A stretch of DNA of 64,000 nt from Pseudonocardia halophobica (GTDB lineage Bacteria > Actinomycetota > Actinomycetes > Mycobacteriales > Pseudonocardiaceae), in the NCBI RefSeq assembly GCF_027922425.1, contig NZ_BSFQ01000036.1, forward strand, positions 1 through 64,000, written 5' to 3'. The notes below the pieces were generated by a model. That model did not search any database and was not told the DNA's origin. It saw nothing but the letters and a program-made list of their open reading frames with translations. Numbering within the stretch: the stretch's first letter is position 1; every line of letters begins with the position of its first letter. The translations under genes and the position numbers were made by a program. Of this stretch, positions 8,661 through 17,267 are shown in pieces.

Positions 8661-9179
8661 ATGAAGCTCTCGCGTACCTTGCTGGCGACAGCCGTGGCCC
8701 TGCTCGGTGCCTTCGCCTTCACCGGCACGGCACAGGCCGCTGAGGTGACCACTTTCCACCTGCAGGGAAGGAACACCGCGGGTGACAACGGGTACTGCTC
8801 ATTCCCCGTCACGATCCTCTACACCAGTAACCAGAAGCTGCGGCCGGGCCCCAACGGTCTGGTGACCGGAAACGCCACCGCCAAGGTCACCAACGACATA
8901 AGCGGCAAGACGCTCACCTACAATGTCAGCGGACCCTCAAGGACCACCATCAATTCCGATGGGACCTTGACCGCCGTCGCAGGCGGGCCGAACCTCCTGT
9001 TCACCACCGTCGCCAACAGCTACCCAGGGGTGCCGCAACTGGCGTACAGCACCGGCCGCGTGCAGTTCACGCTCACCCCGCCTGCCGCGCCTGGCTCGCC
9101 CCCGGAGGGCAATTTTGGAAGGACCACGAGCTACAGCCTGAGCGGCTCCCGGACGGATGTCTGCGCTGCTCTTGCGTAG
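8661..9179 (+). CDS. Small secreted protein of unknown function
   Basis: A 172-aa protein with a clear signal peptide (MKLSRTLL, hydrophobic core, cleavage after TAQA near residue 25). The mature part is rich in Thr/Ser/Gly/Asn and probably all-beta, with only two cysteines (one in NGYCSFP, one near the C-terminus) that could form a disulphide. I chose the second ATG because GGAGAGG lies just upstream of it and the signal peptide then starts normally. Codon usage is less GC-extreme than in neighbours and the gene sits between integrase and IS3 remnants, so horizontal origin is plausible. I do not recognise a family. Confidence 0.75.
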   Translation: MKLSRTLLATAVALLGAFAFTGTAQAAEVTTFHLQGRNTAGDNGYCSFPVTILYTSNQKLRPGPNGLVTGNATAKVTNDISGKTLTYNVSGPSRTTINSDGTLTAVAGGPNLLFTTVANSYPGVPQLAYSTGRVQFTLTPPAAPGSPPEGNFGRTTSYSLSGSRTDVCAALA

Positions 9180-9226
9180 GTGACGAGCGTCATCCGACCG
9201 CCAAGCCGCGCTTCTGAGTGAAGTAT

Positions 9227-9266
9227 GGCGGGGTCGGCCCGGAGGTCTTCGAGGGCCGACCCCGCC
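9227..9266 (+). terminator. Hairpin terminator after the small secreted-protein gene
   Basis: A perfect 14-bp stem (9227-9240 with 9253-9266, arm GGCGGGGTCGGCCC) and a 12-nt loop, 47 bases after the stop codon. No T-run follows. The 170 bases beyond it hold no supported gene. Confidence 0.75.
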
Positions 9267-9434
9267 TCGCGATCGAGGATGTCACGCAGCGGGATAGCGA
9301 TAGCCGTCGGCGAGGGCGGCCGCTACTTCGTGGAGGAGACGCACGCGATCGTGCGGCCGTAAGAACCTAGTCCTCGTTGGGCCGATCGCCCTCGCGGTCC
9401 TTCTGAACCGGCCTGGCTCCGTCGGAGGCGTGGT

Positions 9435-10054
9435 TCAGGCCACCTCGGGTGTCGAGGCAGCCTCGTTCAGGTCACGGTAGCGCTGTTCGAACTCCGCGGC
9501 GGGACGTGTCCGAGCGCGGAGTGCAGTCGGGCGTGGTTGTACTAGTGCACCCACTCCGCGGTCGCGCGCTCGAACTCGGCCCGTCCGCTCCAGGAGCGGG
9601 GGGTGGCGCTCGACGAGCTCGGTCTTGAACAGCCCGATGGTGGACTCCATGAGTGCGTTGTCCAGAGCGTCGCCGACGGTGCCGATGGAGCCGGCGATCC
9701 CGGCCTCGCGCAGGGCTTCGTGAACGCCAGAGACGTGTATTGCGACCCAGCATCGGAGTGATGGACCAGTCCGGTGGCGGTGAATTCGGCATTCGCTCGT
9801 CTGCGGGGTGAACAGGGCCTGCTCGAGCACCGACAGCAACAGCGGCGTGCCCTTCGAGGTGCTGACTCGCCAGCCCAGTATGCGCCGGGAGTAGACGCCG
9901 GTGAGCAACGCGACGTAGCAGAACCCGGCCAACGTCCACACGTAGGAGAAGTCCGCCACCCACCACTGGTCCGACTTGGAGGTGGGCAACGTGTCCTATG
10001 TGGAACCGCTCGGGTCATCCCTGGGCCGCAGCAGGCTGCGTCACCGCCGGACAC
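9435..10054 (-). mobile_element. Degenerate IS3-family transposase (orfB) remnant
   Basis: The integrase-core signature is present but scattered over two reading frames: VADFSYVWTLAGFCYVALL and GVYSRRILGWRVSTSK in one frame, RRRANAEFTATGLVHHSDAG then SQYTSLAF in another, back to ALREAGIAGSIGTVGDALDN and ALMESTIGLFKTELVERH in the first, and SGRAEFERATAEWVH in the second. At least four frameshifts are needed, orfA and the orfB N-terminus are missing, and no terminal inverted repeats are evident. The DDE residues are still recognisable (D in VADF, D in HSDAG, E in ALMES) but no functional protein can be made. Confidence 0.85.
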
Positions 10055-10149
10055 GCCGGGACGGATCAGGGCATCTTGTGGTCCAGAAATCGGCTAATCA
10101 GGCAAGTCGACTAATGAGTCGAGGTCCAAACCTCAACCCCGAATGCTAG

Positions 10150-10809
10150 TTACCTGTTCTGCAGGTAGACCAGCACCGCGGACACCCGGCGGTTGAGGTC
10201 GCGCTCCTCGGAGAGCCCGAGCTTGGAGAAGATCGAGTTGGTGTGCTTCTCGATCGCCCGCTCGGACAGCACGAGCGCGGCGGCGATCGAGGCGTTGCTC
10301 TTGCCCTGCGCCATCTCGCCGAGGACCTCGAGCTCGCGCGGGGTGAGCGCGTCGAGCTCCGACGGCTTCGCCCGCTGCGCCGCAACCAGGCCCTCGATCA
10401 CGGTCGGGTCGATCACCGAGCCGCCGTCGGCGACGCGGCGCACCGCCTCGGCCAGCTCGTCCCCGTCGGCCACCCGCTCCTTGAGCAGGTAGCCGCGCCG
10501 GGCGGTGCCGTCGGCGAGCAGGGTCAGCGCGTACTGCGCCTCCGCGTACTGCGACAGCAGGATCACGCCGGTCTCCGGCTTGCGGACGCGCAGGTCCGCG
10601 GCCACGGAGAGGCCCTCGTCCGAGTTGGTCGGGGGCATCCGGATGTCGGTGACCACGACGTCCGGGTCGTGCTCGTCGATCAGCGCGGTGAGCGTCGGCA
10701 GGTCGGGGGCCGCACCGACGAGCGAGAGGTCCTCGGTGCCGTCGATCAGGCGCACCAGTCCGTGCCGGAGCAGGGCGTTGTCCTCCGCCAGGACCACTCG
10801 GATCTTCAC
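10150..10809 (-). CDS. NarL/LuxR-family response regulator
   Basis: A 219-aa two-domain regulator. The receiver domain has E9-D10, phosphoacceptor D55 (VVVTDIRMPP) and a lysine in GYLLKE. The LuxR-type HTH is at about residues 153-215 (LTPRELEVLGEMAQGKSNAS, then ERAIEKHTNSIFSKL). The partner kinase is not adjacent, and the upstream gene is divergent (10963). The gene lies just after the IS3 remnant but looks intact and typical of the host. Confidence 0.88.
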   Translation of the reverse strand: MKIRVVLAEDNALLRHGLVRLIDGTEDLSLVGAAPDLPTLTALIDEHDPDVVVTDIRMPPTNSDEGLSVAADLRVRKPETGVILLSQYAEAQYALTLLADGTARRGYLLKERVADGDELAEAVRRVADGGSVIDPTVIEGLVAAQRAKPSELDALTPRELEVLGEMAQGKSNASIAAALVLSERAIEKHTNSIFSKLGLSEERDLNRRVSAVLVYLQNR

Positions 10810-10962
10810 ACGCCCAGCCTAGAGGGGGCCCCGCGCGGCACGGGGGTGTGCCGACCACACCGTTGCCGGGCAGTGACCACCCGCGCGGACGCAGGGTGAC
10901 ACCGGTGCCCCGGCGGCGTCGTCCCGCGAGGGTTCCCGTCGAGCGATCCGAAGGAGCCGACG

Positions 10963-11697
10963 ATGTCCCTGCACCTCTCGGCCGACGACTACGCCGGCCA
11001 CACCCTCACCGCGCCCGCCCCGGCCGTGCCGCCCGCGACGGGCTTCCGGCGGCGTGCTGTCGGCCTCTCGGCGGCGGTCGGTGGCCTGCTCGTCACCGCG
11101 GGCTTCGCGACGACGGTCTGGGAGACCGGCGAGGGGACCCTCGCCTACCTGGACTCCCTGAGCGTGGACCCGCTGCGCAGCCAGGTCGCGGCGGTCCTGC
11201 TGTTCTTCGGCTACATGGGGATCACGCCGACGCTGCTGGCGCTCGCCGCGATGACCCGCCGGCGCGGGCGGGTGCTCGGCAGCCTGGCCCTGATGCTGTC
11301 CTGGATCGGGACGCTGGCCCTGCCCGGCCTGCTGGTCACGGACTTCTACGACCTGTCCATCCGCCAGCACCTCGCGCCCGACGTGGCCGTGCAGGTGTCC
11401 GAGGGCGCGCAGAACCTGCCGCTGGCGGCGTTCCTGGGCGGGCCGACGATCATGCTCGTGTTCCTCGGCCTGGCGCTCGGTGCGGTCGCGGGCCGGCGGG
11501 CCGGCTTCCTGCACTGGAGCCTCGCCCTGACGATCGTCGCATCGGTCGGCCTGATCATGGTGCCGGCGCTGCGCTACAGCGCGGCGGCCAACATCGTCGG
11601 CGGCGCGCTGCTCGGCCTGTACCTGCTGGTCGTCGGGATCCGCGCGCTGCGGATGAGCGACCGCGAGTGGGTCACCGGCACCCGTGAGTGCCGATAG
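10963..11697 (+). CDS. Multi-pass membrane protein of unknown function
   Basis: A 244-aa protein with about six TM helices (near residues 32-52, 76-96, 105-128, 150-172, 181-200 and 205-225) after a short hydrophilic N-terminus. GAAGGAGC precedes the ATG. No catalytic motif is visible; similarity to DUF998-like integral membrane proteins is possible but weak. It is divergent from the NarL regulator, which might control it. Its stop codon lies inside a 40-nt palindrome that probably serves as the terminator. Confidence 0.75.
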   Translation: MSLHLSADDYAGHTLTAPAPAVPPATGFRRRAVGLSAAVGGLLVTAGFATTVWETGEGTLAYLDSLSVDPLRSQVAAVLLFFGYMGITPTLLALAAMTRRRGRVLGSLALMLSWIGTLALPGLLVTDFYDLSIRQHLAPDVAVQVSEGAQNLPLAAFLGGPTIMLVFLGLALGAVAGRRAGFLHWSLALTIVASVGLIMVPALRYSAAANIVGGALLGLYLLVVGIRALRMSDREWVTGTRECR

Positions 11698-11723
11698 TCG
11701 CTCTGGCGACCATTCGCACTCAC
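11684..11723. repeat. 40-nt palindromic repeat at the 3' end of the membrane-protein gene (copy 1)
   Basis: The arms GTGAGTGCCGATAGTCGC and GCGACCATTCGCACTCAC are separated by TCTG; 15 of 18 positions pair. The outer GTGAG/CTCAC ends are shared with copies at 24491-24530 and 62179-62218, all exactly 40 nt long. The stop codon of the upstream gene falls inside the left arm, and the opposing glycosyltransferase gene ends 7 bases beyond, so it can act as a bidirectional terminator. Confidence 0.8.
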
Positions 11724-11730
11724 GACCGGA

Positions 11731-12999
11731 TCAGTGCAGGCCCAGCACCGGCTCGCGCGGGCGCTCCGCGCGGGCCGGGGGCACGGCCGCGAGCACGAGC
11801 GGCGGCACCCGCCCGCCGGAGCGCAGCGCGCGGCGCCGGGAGCGCAGGTAGAGCCACGGCCCGGAGAGCAGCGCCCGGTGCCGCCGGCCGGAGCCCGGTG
11901 CGGCGGGCTCGGCGCCACCCGTCACCCCGGCGTCGCGGTCGGCGATCGCGCCCAGCCGGCGCACGGCCGCCGGGATGCGGCGCAGCGCTGCGGCCCGGCC
12001 GCGCGGCGAGAGCGCGACCTTGGTGAGGAAGCCGGCCAGGCCGACCGCGTAGCCCTCGACCTGCTCCTGCAGCCCGACGAGGTCGCTGCGGTGGTGGTGG
12101 CGCACCCAGGCGGCCGGCTCGTAGGCCAGCACGTGCCCGGCGAGCACCAGCCGCACCAGGAACTCGCAGTCCTCGCCGCTGCGGGTGGGGGAGCCGGGGC
12201 CGAAGGCCTCGTCGAACCCGCCGATCTCGCGGGCGACGTCCGCCCGCACGGCCAGGTTCGCGCCGATCCCCAGCAGGCCGGGGGCGAACGGGAAGATCGC
12301 CGAGTCCGCGGGCGGCGCGGCGAGCGAGAAGGTCCGCGGGCGGAAGCCCTTGGCCCAGCCCAGCGTTGCGTCGGCGAGGAGTTCCTGCTCGGTGTCGAGG
12401 CGCGCGGCGAGCACCGGCCCGCTCACGCAGACGACCTCGGGGTCCGCGGCGAACGCGCCGGCGAGCCGGCGGGCCCAGGCCGTGTCGACCTCGGTGTCGT
12501 CGTCGGTGAAGGCGACGAGCCGGGTCTCCGCCTCGGCCAGCCCGCGGTTCCGCCCGGCGGACGTGCCCCGGCGCGGCTCGCGCAGGTAGCGGACCCGGGG
12601 GTCGCCGATGGCGGCGACGACCCGCTCGGTCGCGTCGTCGGCCGGGTCGTTGTCGACCACGAGCACCGTGACGGCGGGGTGGTCGCCGGCCAGCACGGCG
12701 CGCACCGCGCGGCCCAGGCTCTCGGCGCGCCCGCGGGTGGCGATCACGACGGTGACCGGCTCGACGGAGCTCGGCACCGGCCGCGGCTCCGGCAGGGCCC
12801 CGAGCTGCTCGCGGACCGCGTCGGCCACGGTCACGGCGTCGGCCACGCCGGCGCGCAGCGGCACGGTCACCTGCCCCACGGCGTCGCCGTGCGCGGTGAC
12901 CAGCAGCCTCGCGGCGGTGTAGCGGGGCTCGACGTGCAGGCCCGCGACGTCGTCGACGTCGGTCTCGCCGACCCACGTGGGTCCGTGCTCGTCCGTCAT
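11731..12999 (-). CDS. Family 2 glycosyltransferase
   Basis: A 422-aa GT-A-fold enzyme. The Rossmann start is VTVVIATRGRAESLGRAV, followed by VLVVDNDPADD, the substrate loop RRGTSAGRNRGL and the DXD-type metal/nucleotide motif FTDDDTEVD. The distal acidic motif SGEDCEFLVRL fits an inverting GT2. The N-terminal about 90 residues are an extra region before the GT domain. No TM is evident, so it is probably cytosolic or peripheral. The acceptor is unknown and no polysaccharide genes are adjacent. The ATG at 12999 was chosen for its upstream AGGGACG ribosome site. Confidence 0.85.
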   Translation of the reverse strand: MTDEHGPTWVGETDVDDVAGLHVEPRYTAARLLVTAHGDAVGQVTVPLRAGVADAVTVADAVREQLGALPEPRPVPSSVEPVTVVIATRGRAESLGRAVRAVLAGDHPAVTVLVVDNDPADDATERVVAAIGDPRVRYLREPRRGTSAGRNRGLAEAETRLVAFTDDDTEVDTAWARRLAGAFAADPEVVCVSGPVLAARLDTEQELLADATLGWAKGFRPRTFSLAAPPADSAIFPFAPGLLGIGANLAVRADVAREIGGFDEAFGPGSPTRSGEDCEFLVRLVLAGHVLAYEPAAWVRHHHRSDLVGLQEQVEGYAVGLAGFLTKVALSPRGRAAALRRIPAAVRRLGAIADRDAGVTGGAEPAAPGSGRRHRALLSGPWLYLRSRRRALRSGGRVPPLVLAAVPPARAERPREPVLGLH

Positions 13000-13216
13000 C
13001 TCGCGTCCCTTCCGTCCCGGCCCGGCTCCCGGCGTTCGGGCGTCCCGGGTGGGACGAACACCAGTCTCCGCACGCACGCTGTGACCACCCTGAGAACGAG
13101 CACATCCCCAGGTCAGTGACGTCCTTGCGGGTGCACCACCGGGTGGTTCACGCGGTTGCGATCACGCTCCGTGTCGATCGCCGATCGACGCGCCCGGGCC
13201 GGGGTAGGGTCCTTGC

Positions 13217-14515
13217 GTGGGTGAGGGATCGAGGGTCCGCCGGCCGCGCGCCGGCATCGTCGTGACCGGGAGCGAGCTGCTCACCGGCGCCGTCCGGGAC
13301 GCCAACGGGCCGTGGGTGGCCCGCGAGCTGGGCGAGCTCGGGTTCGAGGTCGCACAGGTCGTGCTCGTCGGGGACCGGCCGGAGGACCTGGCCGCCGCGC
13401 TGCGCCAGGTGACCGAGGGCGGCGTCGACCTGGTCGTGACCAGCGGGGGCCTCGGGCCGACCGCGGACGACATCACGGTCGAGATCGTCGCGGCGTTCGT
13501 GGGTGCGGAGCTGGAGCTCGACACCGCGATGCAGGAGACGATCGGCCGCCGGGTGGCGCGGTGGGCGCGGCGCACCGGGTTCGCCGGGCCCGCCCTCGAC
13601 GAGGCCACGCGCAAGCAGGCCATGGTGCCGCGGGGGGCCGTCGCGCTGGAGCCGGTCGGGACCGCGCCCGGGCTCGTCGTCCGGCGCCCGGACGGGCCGC
13701 TCGTCGTCGTGCTGCCCGGGCCGCCGCGCGAGCTGCAGGGGATGTGGCCGGCCGTGCTGGAGGCGGCGCCCTTCGCGGAGCTGCTCGCCACCGTGCCGCG
13801 GGCCGAGGCGAGGTCCCTGCGCTTCTTCAACCTGCCCGAGTCCGAGATCGCCGAGACGCTCCGCGACATCGAGCGCGCCCGGGACCTGTCCGACGTGGAG
13901 GTGACGACCTGCCTTCGCCGCTCGGAGCTGGAGGTCGACCTGCACCCGTTGCCCGGCGCCGAGACGGTCGCGGCCGAGCTGGCCGACGAGCTGATCGCGC
14001 GGCACCGCAAGCAGCTGGTCAGCGCGGTCGGCGCGACCACGGACGAGCTGCTCGCGGAGGCGCTGCTCGAGCACGGGCTCACCGTCGCGACGGGGGAGTC
14101 GTGCACCGGCGGGATGCTGGCGTCGCGGCTGGTCGACCGCGCCGGCTCGTCGGACTACGTCGACGGCGGGGTGGTCGCCTACTCGAACGAGGCCAAGACC
14201 TCGCTGCTGGGCGTGCCTGCCGAGATGATCGCGGAGCACGGGGCGGTGTCGCCGGAGGTGGCCCGCGCGCTGGCCGACGGGGCGCGGGAGAAGTTCGGCG
14301 CCTCGATCGGCGTCGGGATCACAGGGGTGGCCGGGCCGGGTGGCGGGACGGAGGCCAAGCCGGTCGGGTACGTCTGCTTCTGCGTCACGACGGCCGACGG
14401 GCAGGTCCTCGCCCGCGACCCCGTCCTGCCCGGGTCGCGGGGGGACATCCGGGAGCGCTCCACCGACCTCGCGATGCACCTCCTGCTCCGCGCCGCAGGC
14501 GGCCTCCCGCACTGA
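13217..14515 (+). CDS. cinA: CinA family protein (MoCF domain plus NMN amidohydrolase domain)
   Basis: A 432-aa protein with both CinA domains: the MoeA/MogA-like N-terminal domain (VVTGSELLTG, TSGGLGPTADD) and the C-terminal PncC-type nicotinamide-nucleotide amidase domain from about residue 265 (TVATGESCTGGMLASRLVD, then GITGVAGPGGGTEAKPVG). The catalytic serine and lysine-type motifs of the C-terminal domain are present. The role is pyridine nucleotide salvage; the name reflects competence-damage association in other bacteria. The GTG start follows the upstream intergenic region. A tandem repeat array begins right after the stop. Confidence 0.92.
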   Translation: MGEGSRVRRPRAGIVVTGSELLTGAVRDANGPWVARELGELGFEVAQVVLVGDRPEDLAAALRQVTEGGVDLVVTSGGLGPTADDITVEIVAAFVGAELELDTAMQETIGRRVARWARRTGFAGPALDEATRKQAMVPRGAVALEPVGTAPGLVVRRPDGPLVVVLPGPPRELQGMWPAVLEAAPFAELLATVPRAEARSLRFFNLPESEIAETLRDIERARDLSDVEVTTCLRRSELEVDLHPLPGAETVAAELADELIARHRKQLVSAVGATTDELLAEALLEHGLTVATGESCTGGMLASRLVDRAGSSDYVDGGVVAYSNEAKTSLLGVPAEMIAEHGAVSPEVARALADGAREKFGASIGVGITGVAGPGGGTEAKPVGYVCFCVTTADGQVLARDPVLPGSRGDIRERSTDLAMHLLLRAAGGLPH

Positions 14516-14520
14516 GTCCC

Positions 14521-14691
14521 GGCACCGCGAGTCGGGCTCCGGCACCGCGAGTCGGGAGTTCTGGCACCGCGAGTCGGGAGTTCTGGCACCGCGAGTCGGG
14601 AGTTGTGGCACCGCGAGTCGGGAGTTGTGGCACCGCGAGTCGGGAGTTCCGGCACCGCGAGGCGGGAGTTCCGGCCTCCGGCGAGTCGGGG
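14521..14691. repeat. 22-bp tandem repeat array, about seven units plus a degenerate eighth
   Basis: The unit is GGCACCGCGAGTCGGGAGTT plus two variable bases (CT, GT or CC). Units start at 14521 (20 bp), 14541, 14563, 14585, 14607, 14629 and 14651; a degenerate copy follows at 14673. There are no spacers between units, so it is not CRISPR. It fills the gap between the converging cinA and sod genes. The unit is not strongly self-complementary, so a simple terminator role is not obvious. Confidence 0.95.
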
Positions 14692-14746
14692 TGTGGGTTC
14701 CCGTGATACGGGGCCGGGCCCGGGGGTGCGGGCCCGGCCCGGCGGC

Positions 14747-15349
14747 TCAGCTCGCCCGGGCGGCGGCGAAGCGCTGCTGCGCGTCCGCCCAGTTCACGAC
14801 GTTCCACCACGCCTTGACGTAGTCCGGCTTGACGTTCTTGTACTGCAGGTAGAAGGCGTGCTCCCACATGTCCAGCAGCACGATCGGGACCTGGCCGGCC
14901 GGCAGCTGGGACTGCTGGTCGTAGAGCTGGTGCACCAGGAGTCGCTTCCCGAGCTGGTCCCAGCCGAGGATCGCCCAGCCGGAGCCCTGGATCGTGGTGG
15001 CCGCGGCCGTGAAGTGGGCCTGGAAGGCGTCGAACGAGCCGAAGTCCTCGTCGAGCGCCGCGGCGAGCTCGCCGTCCGGCTTGTCGCCGCCCTCGGGGGA
15101 GAGGTTCTGCCAGAACGCCGAGTGGTTCACGTGGCCACCGAGGTTGAACGCCAGCGTCTTCTCCAGCCCGACGATCGCGTCGAAGTTCCCGCCGGCGCGT
15201 GCCTCCGCGAGCTTGTCGAGGACGCCGTTGAGGGCGGTGACGTACGTGTTGTGGTGCTTGGAGTGGTGCAGCTCCATGATCTCCGGCGCGATGTGCGGGG
15301 CGAGGGCGCCGTAGTCGTAGGGCAGGTCGGGCAGCGTGTACTGGGCCAC
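14747..15349 (-). CDS. sodA: Superoxide dismutase, Fe/Mn type
   Basis: A 200-aa enzyme converting superoxide to hydrogen peroxide and oxygen in the cytoplasm. All four metal ligands are visible: H28 (LHHSKHH), H76 (NHSAFW), D160 and H164 (LLDMWEHAFY). Length is standard. The GTG start is read from the conserved N-terminus (AQYTLPDLPYDYGAL). It converges on cinA across the tandem repeats and is divergent from the FIST gene. Metal preference cannot be settled from the motifs alone. Confidence 0.96.
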   Translation of the reverse strand: MAQYTLPDLPYDYGALAPHIAPEIMELHHSKHHNTYVTALNGVLDKLAEARAGGNFDAIVGLEKTLAFNLGGHVNHSAFWQNLSPEGGDKPDGELAAALDEDFGSFDAFQAHFTAAATTIQGSGWAILGWDQLGKRLLVHQLYDQQSQLPAGQVPIVLLDMWEHAFYLQYKNVKPDYVKAWWNVVNWADAQQRFAAARAS

Positions 15350-15399
15350 GAGGGGTGCTCCGTTCCGTGTCGGGGTCGGTCGTGATCGACGCTATCCCT

Positions 15400-15546
15400 T
15401 GTTGCAACTTCTTCGCAGGTCGAAGTCATCTGCGATAGAGTGATCCGCGTCCGCCCGATGCGGACCCCGGCGTAGGTGATCGTTCTGGCAGCTCGACATC
15501 CGTGCGCCACGAGAGGGCCGTCCGGCACGTCCGGCGGCCCTCTCGT
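15400..15546 (+). promoter_or_regulatory. Divergent sod/FIST intergenic region with a strong internal hairpin
   Basis: The 300-base gap holds a less GC-rich patch with a plausible sigma-70-type pair (TTCGCA at 15412-15417, TAGAGT at 15436-15441, 18-bp spacing) facing rightward. A perfect 12-bp hairpin (ACGAGAGGGCCG at 15509-15520 with 15535-15546) then follows, with a T-containing tail about 100 bases before the FIST start. This could be a leader with an attenuator, or a short RNA gene of about 100 nt with its own terminator. Nothing in the sequence decides between them. Confidence 0.4.
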
Positions 15547-15649
15547 CGTTCCGTTTCCGTGTCGGACCGGCTGGTCGCGCTGCCCCGGACCTGCGACGAT
15601 TCCTGCGTCGCCACCGGCGCTCCCCGCGGTGGCGGGGGAGGTGGACGAC

Positions 15650-16819
15650 GTGGACGACGGCAGGATCTTCGGCGACGGCCTGGCCGTCGGTCCCGATCTC
15701 CGCGGAGCCGCGGAGGTCGCGACCGCAGAGGCGCTGGCCGGTTTCGAGGGGCGCGCACCCGATCTGCTGGTGGTCTTCGTGGCCACCGGGCGCGGCGGCG
15801 ATCCCGACGCGGCGGCCGCGGCCGCCGTGCGCGCCATGGAGATGGCGGGCGCCCGTGCCGCGATCGGCACGACCGCCCACGGCGTGATCGCCGACGGGCG
15901 CGGCGTCGAGCAGGAACCGTCGGTCTCGGTGTTCGCCGCGGCCCTGCCCGGCGTCCCGCTCGACACGTTCCGGCTCGGCGCGCGGCGCAGTTCCGGTGGC
16001 ATCGAGGTCACCGGCACGCCACCCGCGGCGGCCGCAGCCGCCGCGGAGGCGGCGATCCTGCTGGTCGACCCGTTCTCGTTCCCGGTCGGCGGCTACCTCG
16101 AGCGGTCCGCCGAGCTGCTCCCGGGCCTGCCGTTGATGGGCGGGCTGGCGAGCGTCGGCGCGGCGCCCGGCGGCAACCGACTCGTACTCGACGGCGAGGT
16201 GCTCGACGGCGGCGCGGCCGGCGTGCTGATCGGCCGGGGTGCCGGGGTCCGGACCGTGGTGAGCCAGGGCTGCCGCCCGATCGGGCCGCCGATGATCGTG
16301 ACCGCGGCGGAGGCGAACCTTCTGCTGGAGCTGGCCGGCGAGCAGGCCTACGCGAAGCTCGGCGCGATCGTCCAGGCGCTGCCGCCGGAGGAGCGGCACC
16401 AGGCGGCGCAGGCCCTGCATCTGGGCGTCGCGATGGACGAGTACGCCGACGAGCACGGCCGCGGCGACTTCCTCATCCGTGGCGTGATGGGCATCGACCC
16501 GGAGGCGGGCGCGGTGGCGGTCGGCGACGTCGTCGAGGTCGGACGGACCGTGCGCTTCCAGGTGCGCGACGCCGCCGGCGCGGGCGAGGACCTCGCCCAC
16601 CTGCTCGACGATCTCCCGCAGGTCCGCGGCGCGCTGCTGTTCTCGTGCAACGGCCGCGGCGCGGGCATGTTCCCCGACGCCGACCACGACCCGCGGATCG
16701 TCCGGACCGAGCTCGGCGAGATCCCGGTCGCCGGGTTCTTCGCCGCCGGGGAGATCGGGCCGGTGGGTGGGCGGAACCACCTCCACAGCTTCACCGCCTC
16801 GGTGCTGGCGTTCGAGTAG
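15650..16819 (+). CDS. FIST domain sensory protein (FIST_N plus FIST_C)
   Basis: A 389-aa protein with the FIST N-terminal domain (DLLVVFVATGRGGDP, then AIGTTAHGVIADGRG) and C-terminal FIST_C domain (GMFPDADHD, PVAGFFAAGEIGPVGG). In the C-terminal domain the typical SFSCNGRG-like motif appears as LLFSCNGRGAGMF. FIST proteins are thought to bind small ligands and often associate with signal-transduction proteins. No kinase or cyclase is adjacent here. The GTG at 15650 is preceded by GGGGGAGG; a GTG three codons upstream is the alternative. Confidence 0.82.
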   Translation: MDDGRIFGDGLAVGPDLRGAAEVATAEALAGFEGRAPDLLVVFVATGRGGDPDAAAAAAVRAMEMAGARAAIGTTAHGVIADGRGVEQEPSVSVFAAALPGVPLDTFRLGARRSSGGIEVTGTPPAAAAAAAEAAILLVDPFSFPVGGYLERSAELLPGLPLMGGLASVGAAPGGNRLVLDGEVLDGGAAGVLIGRGAGVRTVVSQGCRPIGPPMIVTAAEANLLLELAGEQAYAKLGAIVQALPPEERHQAAQALHLGVAMDEYADEHGRGDFLIRGVMGIDPEAGAVAVGDVVEVGRTVRFQVRDAAGAGEDLAHLLDDLPQVRGALLFSCNGRGAGMFPDADHDPRIVRTELGEIPVAGFFAAGEIGPVGGRNHLHSFTASVLAFE

Positions 16820-17267
16820 TCGGCGGCGCAGCGCTCGAAGCGTCGTGCTCGGCGGGTGCGGGGGTGCTCGGCGGGAAGCGTCGTGTTCGAAGGGGTGCGC
16901 GGCGCTCGAACGGGTGTGGCGCGCGTGAGCGCGGGCGCGGCGGTCCGCCGAGGTGCGTCGATCGGGGCGGGTAGAGGCGCCGGAAGTCTCGCGGCTCGTT
17001 CGGCCGCCCAGGTCGCCCGGCACAACCGCAGGGCGAGGTCCCACCCCCCGCCGGCCGCCTCGAGCGTCGACACGACCGATACGGCGCGGTCTCACACCCC
17101 GGAGGTTGCTCGCACAGGCCGTCGACGGGAGGTGTCACGTCCCGGCGGGTGTGCCGGCACCCGCGGGCGAGTCGAAAGATCCGGAGCACGTCGCCCGGCG
17201 CGAGGTTTCGTCAGGAAGATCGACTCACTCGAACGTGCGCAACCGGACCGCTACCGACCACGCTCGG
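16820..17267. other. Intergenic stretch without a supported gene
   Basis: About 450 bases between the FIST gene and the converging epoxide hydrolase gene. Frames that stay open on both strands are Arg/Ser/Ala-rich and show no recognisable motif. Short imperfect repeats occur (GAAGCGTCGTG at about 16838 and 16877, each followed by TCGAA or TCGGC). I see no tRNA, clear terminator or operator. Confidence 0.4.

Noticed and set aside
9435..10054. Functional IS3 element
   Set aside because: The transposase is broken by several frameshifts, lacks orfA, and no terminal inverted repeats were found.
14521..14691. CRISPR array
   Set aside because: Repeats are head to tail with no unique spacers, and no cas genes are present.
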